DNA of 64,000 bases from Epiperipatus broadwayi (GCA_028023455.1 JAQFVV010007267.1:53706-117705); one strand, 5' to 3'; numbered from the stretch's first letter, positions 48,361-60,782 are shown. Numbers and translations: made by a program. Notes: a model not told the origin generated them from the sequence alone.

Positions 48361-48497
48361 ATTATATATATTGTGTAGTTTTTGTAGTTCTTTACACTTG
48401 AGAAGTCTGCTTTTAGCAGTGAAACCTTTGGTAGTGTTTTAATATTATTTTTTGCTGGTCTGGTTGAATTTTGGATTTGGGTAATTTTAATTATATA

Positions 48498-48629
48498 GAA
48501 TGGTTATAGGAGACTTACTTCACAAACATATATTTGATGCTAAGTAAATATAAAAAATATTGAAATATTATTTTAAATAATTAACATCACAATTAAAATC
48601 TCTAATTTACACGTTTAAAGTAAATAAAT
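48498..48629 (+). repeat. Family B repeat, left half
   Basis: It matches 16325-16470, ending in TAAATAAAT (48621-48629). The next family B base is found only at 53349. Confidence 0.75.
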
Positions 48630-49435
48630 TTGCTGTAAATTGGAATATATATTGTGCCCTTATCTATAGGTCATAATAAGGTAGAATGGTCAATTGCTAA
48701 AAAAAATTTAAATTTTAAAATACGTTTGTGTAATATATTGATAATTGTATGATCGATTAGATTTTATAGTACAATTTAAGGCTGAAAAATACCTGGTATA
48801 TAAAAGTGTAATGGATTATTTTAAAAAAACAGTTAAATAAAGCTTAATTACATCCTTCCTTATGGTTGTAAAAGCTGGCCATATAAAATAATACAGCTAT
48901 AAATAGTTAAAAGTATATTAACAATTCAATTGTAATGTTTTAAAACTAATAAATTAAATAAACGCTATATGTAATATTATAATTATAATTAATATTCAAA
49001 TTTAATCTAATATTTTAAGATAAACTTTGGGATGGTGAGAATTATATTTAGTTCTACATTTTTTAAATTATTTTCCAAATTTTTATAAAATATATCAGTT
49101 TTGGTAATTTAGACCGAGACGTAAATTAAAAAAAAATCATCTGATAAAGTTAGTAATCATGTGACTGTATATTATATACCTTCACACACACGCTTGTTAG
49201 AATATAATAATAAAGTTTGTGAATTATAAAACTAAATGTAATTGCTATCTATCGTTAAAGTAAAAGTTGAAATATTAAATGTTATTTTAATAATTGTTTT
49301 AAAGTTTAAATGATTTTGATAAAACTGTAATTGAGTTTAAAAATACTATTCTAAGTAATATTTTAAAACATGATGTCATAAATTCTTTATTTTAAAAAGT
49401 TTAATCTATTATAAAACTAAAAATGTGTAAATTTG

Positions 49436-49520
49436 TTCGCGCTAAAAAAGTCATTAACCAATCAACGGAGGTATTTTAGCAGACGAAAAATAGGAATTAG
49501 ACGGAGCGAGAGAAGGAATG
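49436..49520 (+). promoter_or_regulatory. CpG-bearing patch with CCAAT and splice-donor-like motif
   Basis: In a region almost devoid of CG, five or more CG dinucleotides cluster here (TTCGCGC, CAACGG, GACGAAAA, GACGGAGCGAG). AACCAATCAACGG contains a CCAAT box. A perfect splice-donor-like GTGTAAGTAAAG follows at about 49520. The arrangement resembles a promoter with a first exon, but there is no transcript evidence. Confidence 0.3.
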
Positions 49521-50735
49521 TGTAAGTAAAGGAAGGAGGAACATATTTTTTTAGCTGTATAAGATCGTAAGCTAGAAAAGTGTTATAATTTAAAAATTTT
49601 GTATTTATTTTTAAAAGTTTTGTTTTAAAATATAATATTTTGAACTGCTTTTAAAATGGAAGGCTAATTTAAAAGATTTCTTACCAGGATTTTTATTCAA
49701 GTTTAGCCGAAACCTTGCAGTAAAATGGAAATACTACAGAAAAAAATACCTAAAAGTATTGATAAAGTAAAAATAATTGTAAAGTGCCTTGAATACAGTT
49801 TATTTGTGATCAACCAGGAAATCATTAGAACTCAGATAAATATAATTTGGACATTATACCGAAAACTTAAAAGAAAAGTTATTTGCTGTCAGGAAAAATT
49901 ATGACGCACAATTTTAAAAGGCTACTCCGAAGTTTTTTTTATTCTTCTCTATGGAAAAATTAAGATGCGTATATCATAAGGAAAAATTATGTAAAAGTTA
50001 TAATGGAGAAAGAATGTTTGTCTTTTTAAAGGAAACATTACAAAGTATATAGTACCAGAATTTTAAAAGAAGGAAAAAAGTTACAGAATAATAATATGAA
50101 AGAGCTATTGTGTTTTTATGGAAAAGGAACCGAAAAACTTTCTCTAAGAAGAATTAAAAATATTATAAAGTGTTCATTAGAGAAATGCTTAATAAAGATA
50201 AAGATTTGCAGAATATAAATCTAATTTACTTAATGAAATGAATCCATGGAAGCAGAAAAGTTTTATTGAATATTTAAATCAATGTACTGAGAAGATGCAT
50301 CGTAAAAGTCGCGCAGGAGAAAATATTAGCAAGAAATATTAGAAGACAATATTTAGAAGTTTTCTTTATGAGATTAACTAATATCATAATTAATAATTGT
50401 ATTAAATATTATAAAAACCAAGGATTATCATTCATGAACATTTATTGAACGAAGTGATATTTGTTTTACCTTAAAATTGAACAAGCAGGGTGAGGAACAT
50501 TAAGTGAATGGAAAATAAATGATAAACAATTTTTTTTGGCTTTAGTATGGACGGTTTTCAGGAAAATTTGATGAAGGAGTACAGTAAATATAGTTTGAAT
50601 ATTTTTTACTAATTTATTTTAAAATATAAAATGTTATGTGAGATTAGGGAAAACATAAAACATAAATTTAGTAATATTAAAATTTAAATATAATAGCTTG
50701 ATAAAATTATAGATATAGTGTTTAAAATAAAGTGT

Positions 50736-50846
50736 ATGGATGTGAATCTTATATCTACAAGGATCAAAATGATGGTGAAGCCTACGGAACGCGATCGAGG
50801 AGATAAAGGTCGTTTGGTAATTTTAATAGTTATTTATAATGCATAA
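50736..50846 (+). other. Short CpG-rich frame of 36 codons
   Basis: The ATG at 50736 opens a short frame containing KMMVKPTERDRGDKGRL, which is highly charged and unlike the surrounding Lys/Asn/Ile-rich frames. About five CG dinucleotides fall within 45 bases (ACGGAACGCGATCGAGG). The frame stops at TAA 50844-50846. A donor-like GGTAATT follows RL, so it might be a single exon. The function is not recognised, and it may equally be a regulatory patch. Confidence 0.2.
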
Positions 50847-53348
50847 TGTATTTTTTTAGATCATCTATTGACCTAAGAATGAAGTGTGAAAGTCTTAATT
50901 ATATGTACACATTTTATGCAACATTTTAACATATAATGAGATAGGAGTAATTCGGAATATGCATGCAACAATTTATTTAAAGTATATTAATAATATAATT
51001 TAACAGAACAATTGTGTGATTCTTTTGAACTTTCATGTGATAAAGTATTCAGATATTTAAATAGTTTGTATATGATTAAATATACGAGGAAAGTAGTAAA
51101 AAGATTTTCTTATAGAACAGTGGAATAGTTTTAAAATATCAATGAATTTTATTATTGTTAGTAATGCAGATATGTATTTATCGATGTATAGTATAGAAAA
51201 AATCTTGAGAAATAAGATCGGATAGTGACTTGGAAGTACTAGTGGAGAGGAAACCAAGATGATGTGTTTTTTTTTTTTAAGAAATAGGAAAATATAAGGG
51301 ATTGGGATCATATTTAGTTTTGTGTGGTTTAGTATAGTTAACTAAGTCCTATGACTGAACACATATGATTTGGACAGTGTTTTGCATATCTTTAAACTTT
51401 TGATGTTAGAATAAAGCTGAAGAAATAGCTTTAGCATCGTTCCTATGATAGAGGTTGGTAGACAGGTAAAGGTCACTCCTCTATAGTGTCTTTTAATTCA
51501 CTGTGCCATGATTGTCAAGGTATATGACGAGTAATATTCTAGTTGTATTTTGATCCTATGCATCTATCTTCGCTATCCTTATTTCATGAATCTGCATCGG
51601 TCAGAAAGATATTTTCAAAGAAATAATGAATAAAATAGAACTGAAGATATGTTATCGTTTGTGTAAGAATAGTTTATTTGCTTGAATGTATAGAATTGTG
51701 TAACTTTAAAATTGAAAGTCCAAAATATCATAAAGAGAGAAAGAATCATATAATACATTGTAAAATTAATTCAGAAATGAATATAAGATTTTGAAAAGAA
51801 ATCTAAACCAAGTATTTTAAAAGTAATAATAAAATTTGAATTTTTTTTTATATTAATGTTGGAGGGAATGAGTATTGCATATTTATCGAGAGAAAATTCA
51901 ATAAGGTATAATAAACATATACTTGTGCATGGTATATTAATAGTTATAATAATATCATCCAAAGTAAGGTTTAAATGAGAATATTAGGATTAATAAACAT
52001 CGGATAATGAATAATAAAAACCTAATACCGAATGTAGAATAGTGTTTTGACTTTGTAAGATTCCATACAACCAATATGAAACTAAATTTTATTATTTTGT
52101 AGAATTTTATTACGAATGTAAATTTTGTATAAAAATGTAATTTTAATAATATTAGGGATGAAAAGTGTTTGTGATAATCATATAAGAAATGCATTTTGTA
52201 ATAAGCTAACCATAATAATAAATCAAGTAATAATACTGTATTTTCTTAAGTGTTAAAAAAAAAAAAGATTTAACTAGGAAAAGTAAATAATATTTTGATT
52301 TCATTTTATAAACTAATAAACTAAGTTGAGATATGAAAGTAAGGATATCCAATGTATATAGTGTAAAAATATTGTTAATTTATTTATGTTGTTAATAAAC
52401 TTTGTTTTAAATTTGTTTTAAAGTTTTTGTGTCCGAGTTGTTATTTCTCCACATGGATGCATGAAATCACGATACATTTATAATTGAAACAGACATATAG
52501 GTTTTGCACAAAAGATAAACATAAAAGTGTTATAAGAATTTTGAGAATTTATCGGTATGTTAAAATTAAAAGATCATAATTTTATATTATTTATTGGTCA
52601 TAAGTCGGTTGCCACAATATTACATTAAATTATATGCTAATGTTGCCACACGTATTCTGTTGTCAGATTATTAAAATACTACCACATACGTATTTATTTA
52701 TTTCATTTAGGAAGAAATAAGATTATATTATATTATTATTTGTTATTATTATTATTTTTATTATTATTAGTTGCTGTGTAGTAGATTATGACATAAAATT
52801 CCCTTTTCATATTTTACTAACGTAGTTTTAAATCAGTTAGAATACAATTTATGAACCTGAGATTTTATTTTATTTACTTCATTTTATTTAATTGAGCTAG
52901 ATTCTTGTTGTAAAGAAGATTAAGATATGATTATTATTTTAATCGTAGTGAATAGAGCTCAGAAAGTCGTAAGAATACTATGAGTTAGTTATTTGGTATA
53001 GTAAAAAGGGGGGATAGTGTTCTTATGCCATTGAGGTAGTATCGTGTGGATAATGGTTCAATGTAGTCTATCTCGTTCCCTGTATTGTCACTCCATGTCT
53101 CATGAAATAGTAAATATTTGTTAATTCATTTTAAAATTGAACCGTATTTGTATTTTAAAATTAGAGCTAGTAATCATTTTAATTAATGCTGAATATTTCA
53201 TTTATTTATTTGTTAACTGAGCTAGAACCCGTAATATTCGTAATAAACAGTATATTTTGGGGTGAGGATGCGCGGGGTGAGGTTAGAATATATACAAAAG
53301 CCTACAAATTATTGCATAAAAAGTTTCACCGTAACGCGTATTATTAAT

Positions 53349-53480
53349 TAAATAAATGACATTATTTTCTAAAGAATTTGTCTCAGTAATTATTAATAAA
53401 TGACATTTTCAATTTTATTTTATTTTGGAATTAGAAAAGTAAAACTCCAAAAACATTTTTTGTAAAAATTAAAAATGAAG
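53349..53480 (+). repeat. Family B repeat, right half
   Basis: It continues the family B match (16483-16620) after the 4.7-kb interruption, with TAAATAAATGACATT, ATTAATAAATGA and TTTATTTTGGAATTAGAAAA-type blocks. Confidence 0.75.
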
Positions 53481-53985
53481 CCAAAAAATCCTGAATTTTG
53501 AAAGACCTTCAGAATATAAAACACTTTTAATTCATTTTTTATGTAATCAACATCTTTCCTATCATAGAATCAGACGATGCCTATCGTTTCCATTTTTACC
53601 TATAAAAATTATTTTACCATTACCATCAACTTTTCCATAGTTATGATATTCAATAACAACAGTTTTAAGTTGATGATTTTAAGATAGTTTTTTTAATCAT
53701 TTTTTAAATGTGGTTGCTCTATTGAATCTCTAATAAAGGGGAATGTTTCATTTACATATGCTGAACTAGTGTGTTTGTCAATTAAATGTTATTGAGGAAT
53801 TTACTATTGCAGACAGTGACTTATTTTGGAAGCTTATTGAGATTTTAATATTTTTGGTAAAAATTGGTAGATAAACAGTTCCCATCTATACTGATTGGTT
53901 ATGATCGAGTTATCAGAACATACTTAAACTTATGGTGATAAAAAAATACTGTTTTGTAGGCATGACAATTAGATACAATTTCATC
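53481..53985. other. Gene-free stretch
   Basis: AT-rich DNA without a recognised feature, leading into the tetranucleotide array. Confidence 0.55.
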
Positions 53986-53988
<3 letters not shown>

Positions 53989-54068
<80 letters not shown>

Positions 54069-54090
54069 GCCTGCCTGCCTGCCTGCCTGC

Positions 54091-54184
<94 letters not shown>

Positions 54185-54470
54185 GTCTGCCTGTCTGTCT
54201 GTCTGCCTGCCTGCCTATCTATCTATCTATCTGTCTGTCTGTCTGTCTGACTGTCTGTCTGTCTGCCTGCCTATCTATCTATCTATCTATCTATCTACCT
54301 ACCCCCCTATCAATCTACCCATCTACCCAACTACCTACCTACCTATCTGTCTGTCTGTCTATCTATCCGTATGTCTACGTATCTGACTATCTATCTATAC
54401 GTCTATGTATGTATCTATTTATTTATACCGTTGTGTCAGTCTATCTCTCTATTAATCTATTTCTCTATTC
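53989..54470 (+). repeat. Compound TATC/TGTC/TGCC tetranucleotide array
   Basis: About 480 bases made of four-base units: TATC runs alternate with TGTC and TGCC runs, then decay into CTAC, CCAT and irregular variants after 54290. Because 4 and 3 are coprime, any frame reads a 12-base Leu-Ser-Ile-Tyr cycle, giving the false 187-codon frame on the plus strand. Confidence 0.97.
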
Positions 54471-56399
54471 AACTTCCCTCCCCCCAACTTTTTAGTATAA
54501 TAATGTCAAAATGCCACTTTATCAGATATAACTTTATTTATTTAGATTAAAAACAAAAAAATTTTCGCAATTTGCGAAAACAAGTATATATTAAATAAGA
54601 AAAAAATTAAATATATGTTGTTAAATACTATATATAGTATAAATATATGTGTCTTCTTTTGAAATGATGGACTTACTTGCCTGTCTTAGGTATGTGAATT
54701 TAGCTTTGTTGTTAACCTTAGTATTAGCTTATAAATAAACTTTTTTACTTAGCGTAAATGAAAAAAAAAAAAAAACATTAATCTCTAAAGCAATTTTTAA
54801 TATTGCACTTTTTAGGCGCACATCATTATATTAACAGTTTAATAAAAGTTTTAATTTCAAATAATATTTTACTAATTTTATTTATAAATGGTGGAACATT
54901 TTTTTACAAAAAGAAATTCCCGCCTCAACAGTATATTTTTGGTATAACTAATTGCGAAAAAACTACAGCAAAAATCCTTCTGTTTACCTAAGTTATACTA
55001 TTATTAAATGTATTTCTTTTTATGAGGCAAGTAAATAAAAATAATAGGACTAAAATAATTGTAAATATACTCCAATACTGATAGTAGTATTATATTTCAT
55101 TAAACGATGTATAATAAAAAAATGAGAAAAGTCATAGTGAAGTTTATTACCAATATGGTGCTGATAATGATGATAATATTAAGCTCAGTAATAATTTGAT
55201 TATTTATAATAAAGTAAAACTTCAAACTTATGATAAATTTTAGATTGTACATAGTAACCAGTACAATCCTTAACATTTTTCAATGCAGATATATATTACA
55301 TCTGTAAATCATTTATTAAAATAATTACAAAACTAAATTTAATTATTTTTAATAAGATCACGGTGCAATCACGCGGAGATGTTCCAAGAGATGAAACATA
55401 TTCTAGATATTTTTCGTTAGGTTCTTCCAGATAGCCAAAATATCTATATGACAAAATACGTTATAAAACAGATTGCCGTATGATTTTTTATGCAATACGA
55501 TATGAAAAGAGTTATAAACAATAACTTAGTGAATTCTGAAAATATTTTCTTATAGGCAACGATTGGATAAATCTATTATTATCTTACGCAAACAGTCACT
55601 ATGAAATAAGTCTGACACAAATTGCTTCGATTACTATGTTATTACCGTAGAACATTCTTTGTAAAACTTTATATTTAGTTTATTTATTTTATCAGTTTGT
55701 GTAATGTATGCAAAGTTATTATCATGATGACATATTTAAACATCCACTTCTTTGTATGACATTTTATTAACAGGACAAGCAAAGCACTGAAGAAAACAGT
55801 CAGCTATCCAAAATGTCAGGAAACAAAAAAAATATGGAAAAACAATACTTAATCTTGTAACAAATAATTAAGTAAAAGATTAAAATTATTTTAAGTTCAT
55901 TTTTCACCTAGACGCGTTCATAAGACTCTATGCTTTAATGCAAATATATGGCGATGAATTATTTTACATTTTCATTACCATTTTGTGGAAAATAAAATAA
56001 AAATCCATGTCAGATGGAGAATATTGATCCAATTGCTGCATAGGGTGCATTCTATAAAGTAAGGAAACACTTTGTCACACTTCATGTGTTAATTTATAAT
56101 CCAAATATGATAACGCCTTAAATATTTTGAGATGAATAGCCTGTGTTGATATATAAAATATGTATTGAGAGATGTTGCTAAAAACTGTTTGAAGATAAAA
56201 CTAATCCCTTTTAAATAATGGCATACTGCGTGCATATATTTTTAAATAGTAGAATATTACACTTACAATATAGAAATATAATTTTTAAAAATTAAGGATA
56301 CTAGATATTTTATAAGTATGTTCAGATGAAATCATATATTAATGATTAAACAAAGTAAAAAATAAACAATAAGGAATAAAATATACATATTTATAATGC
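54471..56399. other. Gene-free stretch
   Basis: No gene, RNA or repeat recognised. A 62-codon frame at 54803-54991 has background composition. The part at 55340-55800 is slightly less AT-rich, without a motif. Confidence 0.5.
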
Positions 56400-57010
56400 C
56401 CAAAAACTGTATGCCTATCTTATATTACAAATAAATGGAGTAAATTATTCTCCATCAGACTATCAAATTAAAAGCACTAAACTGTTGAAGAAAGAATCAA
56501 GAATACAATGAATTCAATTCTTGGAGATGTGATTTTATAAGCATATCTAACACAGTGTAAAATTAATATATCAGCCAGATAGAATATGCAATGTAATTAC
56601 TATTAAATTGGAAACACAATATCTGTTTTAATAACTTGAAAATGATAATTAAGTAAAAATTAATATGTAAATATTAAATTAAACATATGTAAATCTGTAT
56701 GTAAATAAATGAATTTAAAGCACTCTAAATGTTGAACAAATGATCGAGAATAGAATGAATCAACCTATTCATGAAGCTCTGATGGTTATAAGTATACATT
56801 TATAAACATTATTGGCAATTTTGAATGTAATTAATAATCAACCAGGTGGAATATGACCCTTAATGTTTATTAAACTTACAATCAATTATACAAAGCTCAA
56901 GATAGACTATTTCTTTTAAGACTTCCATTATAATAATGTATATATGCAAATAAAGGGAACAAATCATCTTCCCTCAATCTATGAAATTAAAAGCACTTCT
57001 TATTGTCTAG
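56400..57010 (+). repeat. Degenerate tandem repeat, period about 250-270 bases
   Basis: Three diverged units start near 56430, 56700 and 56950. Each carries a block like AAATAAATGGA or AAATAAAGGGA, then AATTAAAAGCACT or AATTTAAAGCACT. The first two also share GTTGAA-AAA and AGAAT-(C)AATGAAT with TTATAAG-ATA. It looks like the remains of a small satellite array or a repeatedly duplicated element. Confidence 0.7.
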
Positions 57011-57620
57011 GCTACTACCCACAAATAAAAATTAACAATAATATACTAATTATTCAGTTTCATTAATTGTAATAACAACAATATTAGTTTCTTTAACATA
57101 AAGTTGCTTTAAAAAACATGAAATAATGTAATTAACGTTTACAACATTTGCTTAATAAAACGATTGAAAAATATTTGTTTTATTTTTTTTCTATAGAATT
57201 AAAAAATTAAACATTAAAAAAATATAATATTTATAAAATATGAAAATAATAAAAATTATTTAAAAAATAAATTTAAAATTATGACTTCTAATTTCGATGT
57301 TATAACTTGTTTTGTTTATCATAAATGTATCCTTGAAGGTTTTTGCAATGATATATATTGCAGAGGATTTTACTATATGGTGAAACTGAACTGATTTCAG
57401 ACACATATAGCTTTCTAGTTTGTTAAGCTGGATTTGAAAACATTACATGTCTGAGAAATTTTATGCTTTCAAACTGATAAAAACGTGTCTGATAAATGCT
57501 GATTTTAGAGTTAGTCTTTAGATCTAGTTTCTAGTCTTCCAACCCTTCACTGTAGCTCGAAACCATGGTCTAGAGGAGGTAGACAATGAAAGATATTAAA
57601 TTCTATCTCTCTTGGCATTT
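57011..57620. other. Gene-free stretch
   Basis: No gene seen. At 57500-57600 it is less AT-rich (GTAGCTCGAAACCATGGTCT) and borders the tandem duplication to its right. Confidence 0.5.
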
Positions 57621-57907
57621 ATGTAAATAAAGCTTGTTAGGAGTTATTGGTAAAGCTCCATCTAGTGATTATATATATATACTTTAATTTAAAAAAAAAA
57701 CTATTGTAATAACAAAAATTATAAATATAACAGTAATTAGCTATTTTGTATAGTCTTTAAATGTAAACGAAGCTTGTTAAAAGTTATTGGTAAAGCTCCA
57801 TCTAGTGATCATATATATATATATACTTTAATTTTTAAAAAAAAACTATTGTAATAACAAAAATAATAAATATAATAGTAGTTAGCTATTATATATAGTC
57901 TTTAAAT
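57621..57907 (+). repeat. Tandem duplication of a 140-base unit with a MITE-like end
   Basis: Units 57621-57760 and 57761-57907 are about 90 percent alike by eye. Each contains AAGCTTGTTA, AGTTATTGGTAAAGCTCC and ATCTAGTGAT, then a TA run, then CTATTGTAATAACAAAAAT. The first part is the same sequence family as the arms of the palindrome at 37304-37395. Confidence 0.92.
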
Positions 57908-58135
57908 CCACAAAAGTATTTTTGATTACTATCTTAACTTGCCCCAACTGCTGTTAAATTCAAAAAAACATAATGGCAGCATGTTGCTAACATTAAAATT
58001 TACAATTTATGGGATTTGAGTTGATGACATTTGCTTCAGTTTTGTTTTTTGGATTTAATAGCAGTTGAGGTGGGTTAGGAATTACCCGAAAGTACTTCTG
58101 CTGATTGAAAGACTTACCCAATAGTTAATAGCCAT
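57908..58135. other. Gene-free spacer
   Basis: Short stretch with no recognised feature before the GATA array. Confidence 0.5.
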
Positions 58136-58561
<426 letters not shown>

Positions 58562-58949
58562 GAAATTCCAACAGTATTACCTTAAAGTTCGATAGTATTA
58601 GAAAAGAATGACCCCAAATACTTATAGGTAGGATTTAAAATAACTCTAGTTTATGATTTTTTGCAAACTTTTTAAGATACACTTATATTTCTGAGTTGTA
58701 TTTCCGAAAGCAGATTGTTTCTTCGAAAAGAAAAGAATGTTTGAACAAATGCGATAAATAATATATCATCAACGCTTCATTTAAAAAAAAAAAAAATAAT
58801 AATAATAACAACAACAACAACGTCACTGAAAGATTCACATATCTTAGTAATAAAAACTCTCGAAGAATATTTATCTAACACAATAACAATAATTTAAATA
58901 CAAAATTATATTTCTTAAAAGATTTATGTATTTTAAAGATTGTAAATGT
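58562..58949. other. Gene-free stretch
   Basis: No gene. It includes an A run with AAT and AAC trinucleotide repeats at 58785-58820. Confidence 0.55.
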
Positions 58950-59595
58950 TGAGTTAGAAAAAGATAACAACTACAAATACCTTAGAAAGAATATACTTAT
59001 ACATTAAACATAGTGGATTAAATTAATCAGAGTGTTTTTAATAGAATTGACTTGATGTTAGAAGAAAAGTTTTCTAGGTATTTGAAAAGAAAAGTTTTTA
59101 ATAAATGTATTTTACCAGTTCTTATTTATGGATCTGAGACTTGAGGATTTAACAGTAAAACAATACAGAGATATTAGACCACTCAAAGAAGTATGAAGAG
59201 ATGCATATTAAAAGTAAACAGAAGAGATCCAAATCTAAATACATAGGTAAAAGATCAAACAGGTGTTACTTGCATCATTAAATAATTAAGAGATTGAAAT
59301 GGATTTAAACTGAACATCAAGAGAAGATAATAGATGGACAGTTGAAATCTTCTGTTATGATTTGGGGAGGTCTCTCTTGCTAAAATTAAGCACTCAAGGC
59401 GCATGTACTGAGGTTTTAGCCTTATATAAGTATTCAAAGAGATTGTAAAAGTCATACAAAAAGACACATGTGAAATTGATTGGATAAAATAAGAATGTGT
59501 GAGGGGATGATATGGCTAAAGTTCACAGAAGATGAATTGAACTTGAAGAGATATTCATCCTATAGTGGAATAATAATCGTTGAAATGATGATTTT
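58950..59595 (+). pseudogene. RTE-clade LINE, C-terminal end, decayed
   Basis: In plus-strand frames with many stops I read NRIDLMLEEKFSRYLKR, then KVFNKCILPVLIYGSET, then TTQRSMKRCILKVNRRD and KDQTGVT. These are the conserved end of RT and the downstream region of RTE/BovB-type LINEs (the usual YGSETW, TTQRAMER and RTGV pattern). The tail ending RR-IELEEIFIL-WNNN near 59575 and the short ATGATGAT repeat at about 59585 fit an RTE 3' end. Only the last third of the protein remains; the endonuclease and RT active site are absent. Confidence 0.88.
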
Positions 59596-60040
59596 AACAA
59601 AAACTACAAATTGCTTACAAAATAATAATTGATAATAATTCTGATATAAAGCATTACATAAAATCATACATTCCTTAGCTACTTTTATTACTTATGAATT
59701 TAAGAATTAAAAAAATATACACTTCCCAATTAAACAAGTAATATGTCTAAATGTGCTAAAACGCAGGAAATGGTGTTTTTTGCTGGATTTGAATCATTTA
59801 TCAGAAATATTTAATGGGCTCTCTGTGGCATTCTTCTTTATCGTTCACTGTTACTTGGAAAGATTCACATAATGAATTAAATATTGGACATAACATACAA
59901 CAAGATGCAAGTCAACTAATCTGCACTACATGTATATTAAATCTTTAGACATCAGATGCTTCACTCTAAATGAAATTCTCCATAATCACACACATTTGCA
60001 AGCCTTTAATTATTTCTTTTTTTATAATTAAGAGTGTTAT
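59596..60040. other. Gene-free stretch
   Basis: No feature recognised beyond short AT-rich runs. Confidence 0.5.
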
Positions 60041-60048
60041 GAGATAGA

Positions 60049-60560
60049 GTGGAGAGTGGTGGGTCATGTGAAAGCCTGTGCCCATATACCCTATATATTA
60101 TCACTTATGTAAAATTCAAAACTTCTCATAAAAGTGACATCAAACAATATATAAAAGACCTCACTAATGTTGGACTCAAATACAGCTATCTTACAAGAAA
60201 GGTAAACCAATTTGGCCAGAAATTAAATACTAACTCTCCTAATGAAGACAGGCCATGGCTTCTCTATCCACACATCCATTCCCTTACTAATATTTTACTT
60301 TATTAAAACTTCTTTTTTTTTCAAGCTAAATTTTCATACCATCACTTGAACTAATAAATTAATTAATAATTCAAAATACAACCTACTTTCTAATCAGACT
60401 CTCACACAGTGTACAAGATCACATGCCCTCAAACTGGTTGTAGTGCTATATACTATGGCAAATCCAACACCTCCCTTCACTCCTTTTTTTCAGCACTGTT
60501 ACTTATTCAAAAGAGCCTTTAATAAACCCAAATATAATTCCATCTTTTTATAATACTAAG
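60049..60560 (+). pseudogene. Possible GIY-YIG-like fragment
   Basis: The 85-codon frame at 60049-60306 (QYIKDLTNVGLKYSYLTRKV and on) shows no domain I know. Just downstream, at about 60408-60490, a different open stretch reads SVYKITCPQTGCSAIYYGKS followed by NTSLHS. This has the shape of a GIY-YIG nuclease start (VY-x-I-x-C, C-x-x-x-YYGK-(S/T)-x-x-x-L). It lies where a Penelope-like C-terminus would be expected, but no linked RT is seen. Tentative. Confidence 0.35.
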
Positions 60561-60782
60561 TGTTCACTGGCCGTATGTTTGAACCGTTTTCTGCTTCCAT
60601 GCATGCATGGAATGACATTCTCTAAACATAATATCAAAGAAGCATGAATTATAGCTAACACACTTACTTTATAAATCTAAATGAAGCATGCTTTTTCTTC
60701 TCCAAAAATAGTGTTTCTAATCCACTTTGCGTATATTTAAATATTTGTCACATACATATTCCACCTTGATCACACAACCAAT

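Larger units (their letters stand above)
47011..48497. mobile_element. Penelope-like element remnant: two tandem copies and one inverted copy
   Basis: Unit A (47011-47647, minus) is followed head to tail by a partial unit B (47648-47935, minus), then by an inverted unit C (47936-48497, plus). Units A and B start with the same AAACTAGTCAATATA-AATT sequence. The B/C junction falls at a short shared TCTCAAA. All three encode pieces of the C-terminal GIY-YIG region of a Penelope-like protein. Tandem joined copies with an inverted 5'-truncated piece are a known hallmark of Penelope-like elements. The (TA)n at 47173-47212 lies within unit A. Confidence 0.85.
48630..53348. mobile_element. Unexplained 4.7-kb insertion in family B
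   Basis: Family B sequence stops at 48629 and resumes at 53349, and the nine bases TAAATAAAT occur at both edges (48621-48629 and 53349-53357). This looks like a target-site duplication around an insert of about 4,720 bases. The sequence is AT-rich with no long frame and no domain I recognise on either strand. I found no terminal repeats, inverted or direct, by eye. It contains two CpG-bearing patches (49436-49520 and about 50755-50820). A T-rich segment ending AATAAACTTTGTTTTAAATT near 52405 resembles a polyadenylation region. The nature of the insert is unknown: it could be a non-autonomous element, a very decayed element or a solo long terminal repeat. Confidence 0.5.

Noticed and set aside
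48630-53348. 4.7-kb insert as a second Ty3/gypsy or LINE copy
   Set aside because: No RT, integrase or endonuclease motif was found in any frame, and no primer site or polypurine tract.
53932-54495. 187-codon frame of Leu-Ser-Ile-Tyr and Cys-Leu-Ser-Val repeats
   Set aside because: It is the translation of a compound TATC/TGTC tetranucleotide array. A four-base repeat rarely makes stops, so the length means nothing.
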